Below are positions 45,373 through 53,061 of a stretch of DNA of 64,000 bases, in pieces (the stretch's first letter is position 1; every line of letters starts with the position of its first letter). Under the pieces are notes generated by a model that saw only the letters and a list, made by a program, of their open reading frames with translations, was not told the DNA's origin and ran no database searches. The translations under genes and the position numbers were made by a program. The stretch spans positions 496,001-560,000 of the forward strand of contig NZ_CP104203.1 in the NCBI RefSeq assembly GCF_025244725.1, given 5' to 3'. The stretch comes from Chryseobacterium oranimense. Lineage in GTDB: Bacteria; Bacteroidota; Bacteroidia; Flavobacteriales; Weeksellaceae.

Positions 45373-46065
45373 CTATTTTTCTGTGAAATATACTTCTTCA
45401 TAAGGTTGGATCAGTACCCATCCGTTTCCTGAAAATTTCATCTGGAATTCTTCTCCGCTGCCTCTTCCGATCAGGCTTTTGAATGAAACATTTGTTTTCA
45501 GGTCCGGAATTAGATTACCCGACCAGGCCACTGTAGCATTAGGATCCGTAAAAACAGGACTGTCCGGGGTTACCATAAGGGTTAGCGGCTCACCATGAGT
45601 AGTGATGGCAATGTGCCCCGTTCCGGAAAGCTTTACCTGGAAAAGACCGCCGGCCATCATGCCTGCAATACTTTTAAGCATGGTAATATCACTTTTCACA
45701 CTCTGTTCATGAGCCAGTACATCGTTTCCGTTTACACATACCGACTCATTATTCAGATAAAGGATGCGTACTTTTTTACCGGAATCTGCCACGTATAGTT
45801 TGCCTGATCCTTCTGCTTTCATCAGTTTTGCTCCTTCACCGCTGATTGCTTTCTTTAAAAGATTCCCAATTCCTCCTGCCAGCATTCCCTGTCTTTCAAA
45901 ATTAATCCCTCCTACATAAGCTACCATGCTTCCTCTTTTGGTCCAGACTGCCTGGTTATTAAGGTTAATTTCCAGCATGTGCGGTGTTTCAAGCTCAAAA
46001 TAGTCTTTCTGTTGTGGGTTTTCTTTAGTTTCGTTGACAAAGGCTTCCAATGAATATTTGCTCAT
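45373..46065 (-). CDS. AIM24 family protein
   Basis: 230-residue protein of the AIM24/TIGR00266 family, whose bacterial members are of unknown role and fold as a beta-sandwich trimer related to tryptophan-RNA-binding attenuators. Recognisable strings: NNQAVWTKRGSMVAYVGGI near residue 36, GLFQVKLSGTGHIAITTHGEPL near 138 and FSGNGWVLIQPYEE at the end. No signal peptide. Single gene, divergent from queA, with a terminator behind. Confidence 0.85.
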   Translation of the reverse strand: MSKYSLEAFVNETKENPQQKDYFELETPHMLEINLNNQAVWTKRGSMVAYVGGINFERQGMLAGGIGNLLKKAISGEGAKLMKAEGSGKLYVADSGKKVRILYLNNESVCVNGNDVLAHEQSVKSDITMLKSIAGMMAGGLFQVKLSGTGHIAITTHGEPLTLMVTPDSPVFTDPNATVAWSGNLIPDLKTNVSFKSLIGRGSGEEFQMKFSGNGWVLIQPYEEVYFTEK

Positions 46066-46157
46066 AGTGTAAATTTTTTAATGTTTCCAAAAATAATCTT
46101 TTTTTCCTCCATAGATTACCGTAGAATCACGGTTTTAAATTTGATTTTAAATAATAC

Positions 46158-46189
46158 TTGACAAAGGGGTATTCAATGTCGTATATTTG
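46158..46189 (+). promoter_or_regulatory. Flavobacterial promoter of queA
   Basis: TTG (46158-46160), 21 bases, then TATATTTG (46182-46189): an exact match to the TTG-N17-23-TAnnTTTG consensus. It ends 56 bases before the queA start. Confidence 0.8.
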
Positions 46190-46245
46190 CACTCCGAAAA
46201 ATTACACTTGTAATTCGAATAATTTTTAAACCGTAATTTAAAAAA

Positions 46246-47295
46246 ATGAAAACATCAGATTTTAATTTTGATCTTCCTGCGGAATTATTGGCAGAACACC
46301 CATCCGAACACAGAGACGAAGCTAGGTTAATGGTTCTTAACAGAAAAACAGAAACCATTGAGCATAAGCTGTTTAAAGATGTTGTGGATTATTTCGACGA
46401 GAAAGATCTATTTATTTTCAATAATACTAAAGTTTTTCCTGCACGTCTTTATGGAAATAAAGAAAAAACAGGAGCTAAAATTGAGGTTTTCCTTTTAAGA
46501 GAGCTTGATAAGGAAACCAGAGTATGGGACGTTCTTGTAGATCCTGCAAGAAAAATCAGAATCGGTAACAAATTATTCTTCACTGAGGATGAATCTTTGG
46601 TAGCTGAAGTTATCGATAATACAACGTCAAGAGGAAGAACTCTGAGATTCTTATTCGATGGTTCTTATGACGAATTCAGAACAAAACTGAAGGAACTGGG
46701 AGAAACTCCGCTTCCAAAATACATCAAAAGAGCCGTAGAGCCGGAAGATGCAGAAAGATACCAGACCATCTATGCTAAAGTAGAAGGAGCGGTTGCTGCA
46801 CCTACTGCAGGTCTTCACTTCTCTAAGCATTTGATGAAAAAATTAGAAATCAAAGGAATTGATTTTGCTGAAGTAACTCTTCACGTTGGTTTGGGAACTT
46901 TCAACCCGATTGAGGTAGAAGATCTTTCCAAACACAAAATGGAGTCTGAAGAAATCATCATCGACGAGAAAAATGCTGAGATCATCAATAAAGCGGTAGA
47001 TGCTCACAGAAGAGTTTGTGCAGTAGGAACCACTACTATGAGAGCATTGGAAACTTCCGTTTCTTCAAACAAAAAAATCTCTGCTTTCAATGGCTGGACG
47101 AATAAATTCATTTACCCGCCTCACGATTTTGGAGTTGCCAACTCAATGATTACTAACTTCCATACGCCGAAATCAACATTATTGATGATGATTGCTGCGT
47201 TTGCAGGAAAAGATTTCATTATGCACGCTTATGAAGAAGCCGTAAAAGAAAAGTATAAATTCTATTCTTACGGTGATGCAATGTTAATTTTATAA
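46246..47295 (+). CDS. queA: S-adenosylmethionine:tRNA ribosyltransferase-isomerase QueA
   Basis: 349 residues, standard length. QueA uses SAM as ribosyl donor to make epoxyqueuosine at tRNA position 34. The conserved start [12 protein letters not shown], the [11 protein letters not shown] block, the [15 protein letters not shown] centre (about residue 182-196) and [10 protein letters not shown] are all present, with a regular C-terminal end. A clear promoter precedes it. The rlmN gene follows in the same direction after 72 bases that hold a hairpin-forming repeat, so co-transcription is possible. Confidence 0.96.
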   Translation: MKTSDFNFDLPAELLAEHPSEHRDEARLMVLNRKTETIEHKLFKDVVDYFDEKDLFIFNNTKVFPARLYGNKEKTGAKIEVFLLRELDKETRVWDVLVDPARKIRIGNKLFFTEDESLVAEVIDNTTSRGRTLRFLFDGSYDEFRTKLKELGETPLPKYIKRAVEPEDAERYQTIYAKVEGAVAAPTAGLHFSKHLMKKLEIKGIDFAEVTLHVGLGTFNPIEVEDLSKHKMESEEIIIDEKNAEIINKAVDAHRRVCAVGTTTMRALETSVSSNKKISAFNGWTNKFIYPPHDFGVANSMITNFHTPKSTLLMMIAAFAGKDFIMHAYEEAVKEKYKFYSYGDAMLIL

Positions 47296-47302
47296 AAAAG
47301 AT

Positions 47303-47366
47303 ATCAGGTAAAAGGTTGCAGGTAGTAGTTACCTGCGACCTGAAACCTATCATCTGCAACCTTACT
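47303..47366. repeat. GGTTGCAGGT-type inverted repeat between queA and rlmN
   Basis: GGTTGCAGGTA and TACCTGCGACC can pair (10 of 11 bases), with further partial copies on both sides (AGGTAAAAGGTTGCAGG; ATCTGCAACCTT). It fills the queA-rlmN gap and resembles a short dispersed intergenic repeat; a role is not evident. Confidence 0.55.
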
Positions 47367-47367
47367 A

Positions 47368-48402
47368 ATGAAAGATATCCGAGTTTTATCACTGGACCAG
47401 CTTAAAGATTACTTTGTAACTTTAGGAGAAAAGCCGTTTCGTGCGAAACAGGTTTATGACTGGCTATGGAGTAAAAACCTCCATTCGATTGATGAAATGA
47501 CCAATCTTTCGAAGTCTCTCCGTGAAAAAATTTCCGAAGAGTATACCATCAATCCTGTTTCTGTCGACCAGCTTCAAAGAAGCACGGATGGAACAATCAA
47601 AAACGGAGTGAAGCTCCATGACGGATTATTGGTAGAATCTGTTCTTATCCCAACAGAAACAAGAACTACTGCCTGCGTTTCCTCACAGGTAGGATGTTCC
47701 CTGAACTGTGAATTCTGTGCAACGGCAAGACTCAAGAGAATGAGAAACCTTGAAGTCGCTGAGATCGTAGACCAGGTAGCCCTGATCGACAGTCAGAGCA
47801 AAATGTACTTCAACAGACCGCTCACCAACATTGTCTTTATGGGAATGGGAGAGCCGATGATGAATTACAAAAATGTAGTGGAAGCCATCAGAAAAATTAC
47901 CCAGCCGGAAGGTTTGGGAATGTCTCCAAGAAGAATTACCGTTTCTACATCCGGAATCCCGAAGATGATCAAAATGCTGGCAGACGATGAACTTCGTGTA
48001 AAGCTGGCCCTTTCACTTCACTCTGCTATTGAATCCAAGCGGAATGAAATTATGCCTTTTTCCGATAAATTTCCACTCACGGATATTATGGAGGCTCTTC
48101 AATACTGGTATCAGAAAACAGGTTCTGTGATTACTTTTGAATACTGCGTATGGAAAGGAATCAATGATGGTGATGAGGATATTAAAGCTCTGATCAGATA
48201 TTGTAAACAAGTTCCTTCCAAGGTGAATCTTATCCAGTATAACCCTATCGGGGATGGTAAATACGACCAGTGTAATAAGCAGGCAGAAGAGAATTACGTA
48301 CGCCAATTAGAAAATGCCGGAATTACTGTAATGATCAGAAAAAGCCGTGGTGGCGATATCGATGCTGCATGCGGACAGCTTGCCAATAAAACAGCGGATT
48401 AA
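47368..48402 (+). CDS. rlmN: Dual-specificity 23S rRNA/tRNA adenine-C2 methyltransferase RlmN
   Basis: 344-residue radical-SAM enzyme that methylates C2 of A2503 in 23S rRNA and A37 of some tRNAs. The cluster motif is GCSLNCEFCATA (C110, C114, C117); FMGMGEPMMNY is the GGEP-type block; the methyl-carrying Cys335 is in DAACGQLA near the end. The N-terminal helical domain (about 5-75: EKPFRAKQVYDWLW) is typical. Length matches the family. Confidence 0.95.
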   Translation: MKDIRVLSLDQLKDYFVTLGEKPFRAKQVYDWLWSKNLHSIDEMTNLSKSLREKISEEYTINPVSVDQLQRSTDGTIKNGVKLHDGLLVESVLIPTETRTTACVSSQVGCSLNCEFCATARLKRMRNLEVAEIVDQVALIDSQSKMYFNRPLTNIVFMGMGEPMMNYKNVVEAIRKITQPEGLGMSPRRITVSTSGIPKMIKMLADDELRVKLALSLHSAIESKRNEIMPFSDKFPLTDIMEALQYWYQKTGSVITFEYCVWKGINDGDEDIKALIRYCKQVPSKVNLIQYNPIGDGKYDQCNKQAEENYVRQLENAGITVMIRKSRGGDIDAACGQLANKTAD

Positions 48403-48478
48403 AATTTTCTTAAAAAATCTAATTTTTTTCTTAAAAATTTCCCAAAATCCTATCTTTACGTAAAATAAAAAAGTTATT

Positions 48479-49405
48479 ATGGACTTCTTTATGAGCGAAG
48501 ATGGGCTGGAAAACGTATATGCATGGGCAATTCCGTTTCATGCTGCCGTTATTTTGGCAGAAATGATCTACAGTCATGTTTCTGAAGCTAAGCTGTACAA
48601 CGGAAAAGATGTTGCGACAAGCGTTTACCTGGCCCTGATGAACTTTGGCCTGGATCTCATTATGAAGGCCTTCGCCATGGGAGTGATGTTCTTTTTTTAC
48701 AACCACAGGCTTTTTACATGGGAGTTTACAGTTTGGTATTGGCTTATCTGCTTTGTGATCACAGATTTTGCTTATTATGTGCTGCATTATGTGGATCACC
48801 ATTCCAGGGCATTCTGGGCAGTTCATATTACCCATCACAATTCGGAATACTTCAATCTGACAACCGGATTCAGAAGTCCGGTGCTGCAGCCGCTTTACAG
48901 ATACCTTTATTTTTCCCCTCTGGCTTTTTTAGGCTTTAATCCATGGCATATCATGGTTGTGTATGCGATAGGACAGGTATATGGAACCTGGGTACACACA
49001 CAGACTGTAAAAACAATGGGAATCCTGGAATACATTCTGGTAACACCTTCCCATCACAGGGTACATCATGCATGCAACATCAAGTATCTGGACCGGAATA
49101 TGGGAATGTGTCTCATCATCTGGGATAAAATCTTCGGTACTTTTGAAAAAGAAGATCCGGATGTGCCTGTCAAATATGGGATCTACCCCAAAATGCCGGA
49201 CAATAAACCCGATACAGTTCTTCTTTACGAATGGAGAAAGATCTGGAAAGACATCAGACAACCGGGACTGAAATTTTCAGACAGGATCAATTATATCTTC
49301 AATTCTCCGGGCTGGAGACATGATGGGACAGGAAAAACGGTAAGACAATACCAGAAAGATTATTTAAAGAAAAAGGCTAAAAAACAAAAAATGAAATCTG
49401 CCTGA
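48479..49405 (+). CDS. Sterol desaturase / fatty acid hydroxylase family protein
   Basis: 308-residue inner-membrane di-iron enzyme with several TM segments (about 15-35, 60-80, 85-110). Three His clusters of the family are seen: HYVDHHSRAFW (about 100-110), HITHHNSEYFN (about 115-125) and TPSHHRVHHACN (about 191-202). These enzymes hydroxylate or desaturate lipids at the membrane; the substrate in Bacteroidota (hydroxy fatty acyl lipids, carotenoids) is not known from sequence. A TATCTTTA -7-like box lies 20 bases upstream. Confidence 0.88.
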   Translation: MDFFMSEDGLENVYAWAIPFHAAVILAEMIYSHVSEAKLYNGKDVATSVYLALMNFGLDLIMKAFAMGVMFFFYNHRLFTWEFTVWYWLICFVITDFAYYVLHYVDHHSRAFWAVHITHHNSEYFNLTTGFRSPVLQPLYRYLYFSPLAFLGFNPWHIMVVYAIGQVYGTWVHTQTVKTMGILEYILVTPSHHRVHHACNIKYLDRNMGMCLIIWDKIFGTFEKEDPDVPVKYGIYPKMPDNKPDTVLLYEWRKIWKDIRQPGLKFSDRINYIFNSPGWRHDGTGKTVRQYQKDYLKKKAKKQKMKSA

Positions 49406-49464
49406 TGTGTTTTCGTATTGCGAAATCATTGGTTTTTAGGATAACTCAATCTGTCAGATCCCAA

Positions 49465-49520
49465 TTCCCCTCCTGTGGAGGGGTGGCGAAAATTCAAAGA
49501 ATTTTTGACGGGGTGGTTTT
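49465..49520. repeat. Dispersed intergenic repeat (CCCCTCC...GGAGGGG plus GAATTTTTGACGGGGTGG)
   Basis: Two adjoining stem-loops: CCCCTCC (49467-49473) with GGAGGGG (49477-49483), and AAAATTC (49489-49495) with GAATTTT (49499-49505), followed by TGACGGGGTGGTTTTTAA. I know this combination as a frequent intergenic repeat of flavobacterial genomes. It lies in the gap before the secreted-protein gene. Confidence 0.75.
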
Positions 49521-49576
49521 TAAACAAAATATCTCTCAACTTTCCCAATCATCCCGTAAACACTTACCTTTACCCT

Positions 49577-50452
49577 ATGAAAAAACTCCTTCTTTTCTCT
49601 GCTTTTATCATTTTCCAACTCTCATTTTCACAACAGACCGATTTTTTGAAAATAAGAAAATTCAGACTGGCTTATTTAGATGATAAAATCAAGGAAACTT
49701 CAGGACTGAGCATTCTGAATGGAAAACTTTATACCTTCAATGACAGCGGTAATGAACCTGAAATTTTTGAACTTGACGAAACTTCCGGAACTATCAAAAA
49801 TACATTTACAATCAATGCTAAAAATAAAGATTGGGAAGCTCTGACCAATGACGGCAAGAATTTCTACATAGGGGATTTCGGTAATAACGGCGGAACAAGA
49901 AGAGATCTGGAAATTTATAAGCTGCCTTTTCAGGATGAGCCAAAGAATGATTCCATTACCAAAATAACATTCTACTATCCGGAGCAGACAGAATTTATTC
50001 CCCATTATACCAACAATGATTTTGATGCCGAAGCGATGATCTATCTCAACGGAAAACTTCACCTTTTTACCAAAGAATGGAAATCAAAGTCTACATCCCA
50101 TTATATTATTGATCCCAATATATCAGAAAAACAAAAAGCTGAGAAAACAGAGACTTATAAGACCAGTTTTGTAGTGACTGACGCTTCTTATTATAACCGG
50201 AAACTTTATCTGGTAGGATATACCAAAAAAACGGAAGTATTTCTGAATATATTCACAGAAACAGAACCCGGAATTTTCTTTAAAGAAAAACCTAAGCATT
50301 ATTATCTTGGAAGTGCTCTGACAGTCGGACAGATTGAAGGAATTGCGGTAAATGACAGCGGAATCTACATTTCAGGGGAAAAATTTAAGTCGAGATTAGG
50401 AGGATCACAGCCGGCATTGTATTTTATTCCTAAAGAACAATTCAAAGATTAA
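49577..50452 (+). CDS. Secreted beta-propeller-like hypothetical protein
   Basis: 291 residues from the ATG at 49577, which opens a clear signal peptide (MKKLLLFSAFIIFQLSFSQQ); the longer frame reads through the intergenic repeat and is rejected. The mature part has propeller-like strands: SGLSILNGKLYTFNDSGNEPEIFELD, then WEALTNDGKNFYIGDFGNNGG and DAEAMIYLNGKLHLFTKEW, ending EGIAVNDSGIYISGEKF. That is similar to SdiA-regulated or phytase-like surface propellers, but I cannot name it. No lipobox, no T9SS domain. Confidence 0.78.
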   Translation: MKKLLLFSAFIIFQLSFSQQTDFLKIRKFRLAYLDDKIKETSGLSILNGKLYTFNDSGNEPEIFELDETSGTIKNTFTINAKNKDWEALTNDGKNFYIGDFGNNGGTRRDLEIYKLPFQDEPKNDSITKITFYYPEQTEFIPHYTNNDFDAEAMIYLNGKLHLFTKEWKSKSTSHYIIDPNISEKQKAEKTETYKTSFVVTDASYYNRKLYLVGYTKKTEVFLNIFTETEPGIFFKEKPKHYYLGSALTVGQIEGIAVNDSGIYISGEKFKSRLGGSQPALYFIPKEQFKD

Positions 50453-50525
50453 TTTTATCCCGAAATTGCGTGAAAAAAATTATCTTTGTGAGAATTAATA
50501 AGTATTTACCTTTCATTCACAGATT

Positions 50526-51503
50526 TTGGCAAACATCGTAGAAGAAATCAAACGACCGATCAATGAGGAAATGAAACTTTTCGAGCAGAAGTTTTATGAA
50601 TCGATGCAGAGCAAAGTGCCTTTATTAGATAAAGTAACCCGTTTTATTGTTACTACTAAAGGAAAGCAGATGCGTCCTATGTTCGTTTTCCTATGTGCAA
50701 AGCTGATAGGTGAGGTGAATGAAAAAACATACCGTGGTGCTTCTATGATCGAGCTTATCCATACCGCAACTCTGGTACATGATGATGTGGTGGATGAAAG
50801 CTTCAAGCGCCGTAATTTCTTTTCAATCAATGCCTTGTGGAAGAATAAAATTGCTGTTTTGGTAGGGGATTATCTTTTATCAAAATCAGTACTCCTTTCT
50901 ACGGATCATAAAGATTATGATCTTTTGGGTGTGATTTCCAGAACAATCCGCGAAATGTCCGAAGGCGAGCTTCTTCAGCTGGAAAAGGCCAGAAAACTGG
51001 ATATTACAGAAGATGTTTACTATGAAATTATCCGCCAGAAAACAGCTACTCTTATTGCTGCCTGCTGTGAAATCGGAGTTTTATCCAATAACGCGGATGA
51101 AAGTCTTGCTAAAAAAATGATGAATTTCGGTACATACACCGGGATGGCTTTTCAGATTAAAGATGACCTTTTTGATTATTTAAGCTCAAATGTGATCGGG
51201 AAACCTGTTGGTATAGATATAAAAGAGCAGAAAATGACCCTTCCTCTGATCTATACATTGAAAAATGCCAGTGAAAAAGACAGGAAATATTATTTCAATA
51301 CCATAAAGCGTTATAACAATGATCAGAAACGGGTAAAGGAACTGATAGAATTTGTAAAAAGCTCCGGAGGGATGGATTATGCTATAAAAGTGATGAAAGA
51401 TTTTCAGCAGAAAGCCAAAGACATCCTGGAAGAATTTCCGGATTCTGAAGCGAGAAAATCATTACATAGTATGCTTGATTACGTAATTGAAAGAAAATTC
51501 TAA
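50526..51503 (+). CDS. ispB: Polyprenyl (octaprenyl/heptaprenyl) diphosphate synthase
   Basis: 325-residue trans-prenyltransferase that extends FPP to the side chain of menaquinone or a similar quinone. Both Asp-rich motifs are present: LVHDDVVDES (first) and FQIKDDLFDY (second), and GKQMRPMFVFL near the N-terminus. The start codon is probably TTG at 50526 (reading ANIVEEIKRPINEEM), because homologous sequence begins there; the next ATG is at 50571. A -7-like TATCTTTG lies at 50481-50488. Followed by a strong terminator. Chain length cannot be told by eye. Confidence 0.9.
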   Translation: MANIVEEIKRPINEEMKLFEQKFYESMQSKVPLLDKVTRFIVTTKGKQMRPMFVFLCAKLIGEVNEKTYRGASMIELIHTATLVHDDVVDESFKRRNFFSINALWKNKIAVLVGDYLLSKSVLLSTDHKDYDLLGVISRTIREMSEGELLQLEKARKLDITEDVYYEIIRQKTATLIAACCEIGVLSNNADESLAKKMMNFGTYTGMAFQIKDDLFDYLSSNVIGKPVGIDIKEQKMTLPLIYTLKNASEKDRKYYFNTIKRYNNDQKRVKELIEFVKSSGGMDYAIKVMKDFQQKAKDILEEFPDSEARKSLHSMLDYVIERKF

Positions 51504-51526
51504 GGATTTGGAATTAACGAAATAAA

Positions 51527-51557
51527 AAAACGGGATGTATCGCTGCATCCCGTTTTT
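51527..51557. terminator. Bidirectional terminator after the polyprenyl synthase gene
   Basis: AAAACGGGATG (51527-51537) and CATCCCGTTTT (51546-51556) pair perfectly over an 8-base loop, with A- and T-runs on either side. It separates convergent genes. Confidence 0.9.
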
Positions 51558-51567
51558 ATTTTTAAGA

Positions 51568-52356
51568 TTAAATTTTTTGTACTGTAACATTGGTTACGTT
51601 TCCGCTTCCTGTACTTCCGGTTTCAGTAGATAAAACTGTACAGTTTTGATTAGGAGCAGCTGTAAAACGGATCTGGTAACCTGCCGTTGGTATTACCAGC
51701 ACAGTGGTATAGTTCATCAATTCTCCTACCGTTGCACTGGTTGCTGTTGCATTATAATGGCTTCCTCTTCCCAGATAATTGGCATCCGGATTAGGTCTTA
51801 CCCCAATCAGTAGCTGAGTTCCGGCCGGAGCATTCGCAAAGCTTGCCTGTAGCGTAACCAGATAATTTCCAGGCTGATTGAAAGTTAATACACCGGTGCC
51901 TGGACTGTAAGAATAGAACGGTGAAGTTGCCAAAGGAGTAGAAAATAATAGAGTAGTAATCGTGCTTGACGTCAAATTCTGGTTGGCAGTCAGACGCGCA
52001 TGGAATAATGAATAAGCAGTAAAGTCTATTGTTTTCAATATACCAGTTGCATCGGCTACAACAACCCTGTCCGTTCCTCCGATTCCAATATTTGAGTTAA
52101 TGTTACGGATTCTCGCATTTCCTGAAGCCACATCCAGTTTATCTGTTGGGCTTGTAGTCCCAATACCAACATTGGCAGTACTGGTTACAACAAAATCATT
52201 AGCCTGTTGTGCGGCCGAAGGCGCACCTGACAACGGATTGTCTTTTGCTGCATCAATATGAAAGCTGGCTTGTGGATTATTTGTGTTTATACCTATTTGG
52301 GCACAGAGAATGCCTGACGTTAAAAAAACGCCACATAACGAAATAAATTTTTTCAT
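51568..52356 (-). CDS. Secreted tail-fibre-like protein with C1q/TNF-like end
   Basis: 262 residues. Signal peptide MKKFISLCGVFLTSGILCAQ. The IGINTNNPQASFHID and VGIGTTSPTDKLDV strings (about 22-36 and 63-76) are the repeats found in tail-fibre-like surface proteins of Bacteroidota. The C-terminal 150 residues (SYSPGTGVLTFNQPGNYLVTLQASF, then LIGVRPNP and VLVIPTAGYQIRFTA) resemble a C1q/TNF-like jelly-roll. No T9SS sorting domain. Surface or periplasmic, role unknown. Confidence 0.75.
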   Translation of the reverse strand: MKKFISLCGVFLTSGILCAQIGINTNNPQASFHIDAAKDNPLSGAPSAAQQANDFVVTSTANVGIGTTSPTDKLDVASGNARIRNINSNIGIGGTDRVVVADATGILKTIDFTAYSLFHARLTANQNLTSSTITTLLFSTPLATSPFYSYSPGTGVLTFNQPGNYLVTLQASFANAPAGTQLLIGVRPNPDANYLGRGSHYNATATSATVGELMNYTTVLVIPTAGYQIRFTAAPNQNCTVLSTETGSTGSGNVTNVTVQKI

Positions 52357-52628
52357 CTTTTAATTTTTTTTCTTTTGTGTGTTAAAATTACTCAATAATT
52401 CGATTCATTTAACAATTTTCGTACCATTATAGAAATAATGATTAACAATATGGTAATTTTTGATGTTTTTTTTAGGCTTTTTTTATTAATAATGTAAAAA
52501 AATCCCTTTTGTTTGAAATAATTTATACTTTGAAATGTACTGTTATTTTACTATAGTAATAACAAATAAGTGAATTATTTATAAGGAAAAAGAATATATT
52601 GGAAAGTGAACGTGACCAGATTATAGAT

Positions 52629-52928
52629 TTAGTCAATTATTTTTACTGTCACAATAATAACTGCTAAAACAATACAAAATAAAGCGATTAAAAATAGATA
52701 ATCCGCAATGGTCTCATATTTATTTTCCCGCCTTTCACTTTTAGTTCGTATAGCCAGAAATGAGAAAAAACAGCTGCATGCAAAAAGCATACAGGATACG
52801 CCGGCAAATTCGTCCAGATGCGTATGTTCACTGATTTTTGTGATTTTTAATGAAGTGATGATGATCAGGGAAAACCCTAAAAGATTGCTGGATGCATTCA
52901 GAATATGAGGTGACTTTTTTTCCATCAT
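52629..52928 (-). CDS. Hypothetical membrane protein, 99 aa
   Basis: 99 residues with three hydrophobic segments (about 14-32, 42-62, 78-97) separated by a basic loop (RTKSERRENKYE). Two consecutive ATG codons at 52928/52925 give the start. I do not recognise a family. It stands alone between the tail-fibre-like gene and the E1 gene. Confidence 0.6.
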   Translation of the reverse strand: MMEKKSPHILNASSNLLGFSLIIITSLKITKISEHTHLDEFAGVSCMLFACSCFFSFLAIRTKSERRENKYETIADYLFLIALFCIVLAVIIVTVKIID

Positions 52929-53061
52929 TTACAATTTTTCACAATATAAAACACATTTTTTTTATTATCAAATTTTTAAAAAAAATTATTGAAAATTAAA
53001 ATTAGTTTAAAAATTGTATATTAGCGCAATACTTGAAGAATAAAAACTTTTATATCTAGCT

